Under the pieces are notes generated by a model. It ran no database searches. It was not told where the DNA came from and saw only the letters and a program-made list of their open reading frames with translations. A stretch of DNA of 64,000 bases from Babylonia areolata (lineage: Eukaryota; Mollusca; Gastropoda; Neogastropoda; Buccinidae). Made by a program: the position numbers and the translations under genes. The stretch covers positions 9,692,810-9,756,809 of the forward strand of contig NC_134883.1 of the NCBI RefSeq assembly GCF_041734735.1, given 5' to 3'. Positions 63,031 to 64,000 of the stretch are shown piece by piece (positions within the stretch are counted from its first letter, which is position 1; each line of letters starts with the position of its first letter).

Positions 63031-64000
63031 CGATCTGAATAAGAGTAACAGATACAGAGACATAGATTCCCATTGGTGTGTTTGATTTCTCATGAAAAGG
63101 AATACGTTGCTGTAGTTTACGAATAAGTGGTAAATGTCATAAAACTCTCCAAAGCAAAATATGCGAAGCAAGAATGTAGTGCAACAGGCTGCCATAAAAC
63201 GATTTATGAGATATTCTAATTTATTTTCAAATTCATCCTTGGCATTGAACAGAAACCTCTCTGGAGATCACTTTACAGTGGTGGAACACTATTGATTTCA
63301 AGTGTGCTCTGACAGAAGCGAAAGCAAGATGTCATTGATTTCTTACTCGTTTATTCTATGTTGGCTGGAACTAGTACAGTAGGGTATACTGCGATAAGCT
63401 AAAGTTAACTGCTTACCATTTTGCACGTTATCGTAAACACATGTTTGGAGCCGCTCTGTTCGTACCTCACGTATTGCTTTAAAACTGAACACGCGTATGA
63501 TATGTCAGGGACAACGCAGCTTAACGATCAACGATTGAAAAAGGGTAAGCCACTGCTACCCTTTCCAATTTCAATATAATGAACATGTTTTGAATCCGTT
63601 TTTCCATGTGACATATGAGCAAACGAAAATGCAACATGCTTTTTATTTTGACCCTGCCCAACTGCAGTCCGGTGTGAAGCGCGCTACGGGCCTCAAATTG
63701 GGAAAGCCAGGACCACACAGTCGAGTGTCAACAATTTCATGGACATGTCTTTGAGAGTGTTGCTCAGTTTTCTTATCAGGCAACTGTATCTCTCAGTTTG
63801 TGTATAATGCTGCGGAATAACCCGACAAGTAAAGAACAGAAACTTGGTCTTCATCCCGCCTGCACTGGTGTTAAGAATAATTACCGTTCAATGTTCACAA
63901 GAGAGTGGTCTTGGTGATGGGTCCTATTGAAAAGGCTGATTGGAAAGATGTGAACCTGGTGAATAAAGAACATTTTCCATATTTCAGGGAAAAGGGTGTA
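63031..64000. other. right edge, no supported feature
   Basis: Unique-looking sequence without convincing exons. The only frame above 60 codons (minus, 63718-63521) matches nothing I know. Confidence 0.5.

Overview
The window looks like nuclear DNA of a gastropod mollusc. It is AT-rich, crowded with (GT/CA)n tracts, and scattered with tRNA-headed SINEs, Deu-type SINEs and non-LTR retrotransposon pieces. It also carries a large leucine-rich-repeat GPCR of the GRL101 type first known from the pond snail Lymnaea. Species cannot be read from the sequence. Genes are intron-rich except the GPCR.

Layout. 1-5.3 kb: last four coding exons of an alpha-L-fucosidase gene (+), with a LINE 3' end in one intron. 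5.3-9.8 kb: intergenic, with SINE pieces. 9.86-20.87 kb: complete seven-exon UBE2H (+), encoding the histone-type E2 ubiquitin-conjugating enzyme, followed by a 3' UTR of about 1.2 kb. 22-32 kb: intergenic, AT-rich, several SINEs. 32.67-50.16 kb: complete nine-exon ZC3HC1/NIPA (-), encoding 449 aa, with introns filled by minisatellites, SINEs, a piggyBac-type non-autonomous element and a LINE. 50.2-57.2 kb: a graveyard of LINE fragments and SINEs. 57.27-61.17 kb: an intronless GRL101-like receptor gene (-) of about 1,300 codons, broken once by a one-base frameshift. 61.28-61.93 kb: a 55-bp minisatellite with an E-box in nearly every unit, just upstream of that gene. 62-64 kb: simple repeats and unannotated sequence.

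UBE2H and ZC3HC1 lie tail to tail; the two are also neighbours on human 7q32, so the pair looks like old conserved linkage. Each has one intron with full minor-spliceosome (U12) signals: UBE2H intron 1 is GT-AG type and ZC3HC1 intron 2 is AT-AC type.

The most unusual structure is in ZC3HC1. Two separate intronic tandem arrays start flush at an exon's 3' edge, and their repeat units copy that exon's end with its 5' splice site. In intron 8 this gives about a dozen well-preserved decoy donors; in intron 7 the decoys have decayed. A third array abuts the acceptor of exon 5. I saw no tRNA, rRNA, CRISPR or prokaryotic feature.
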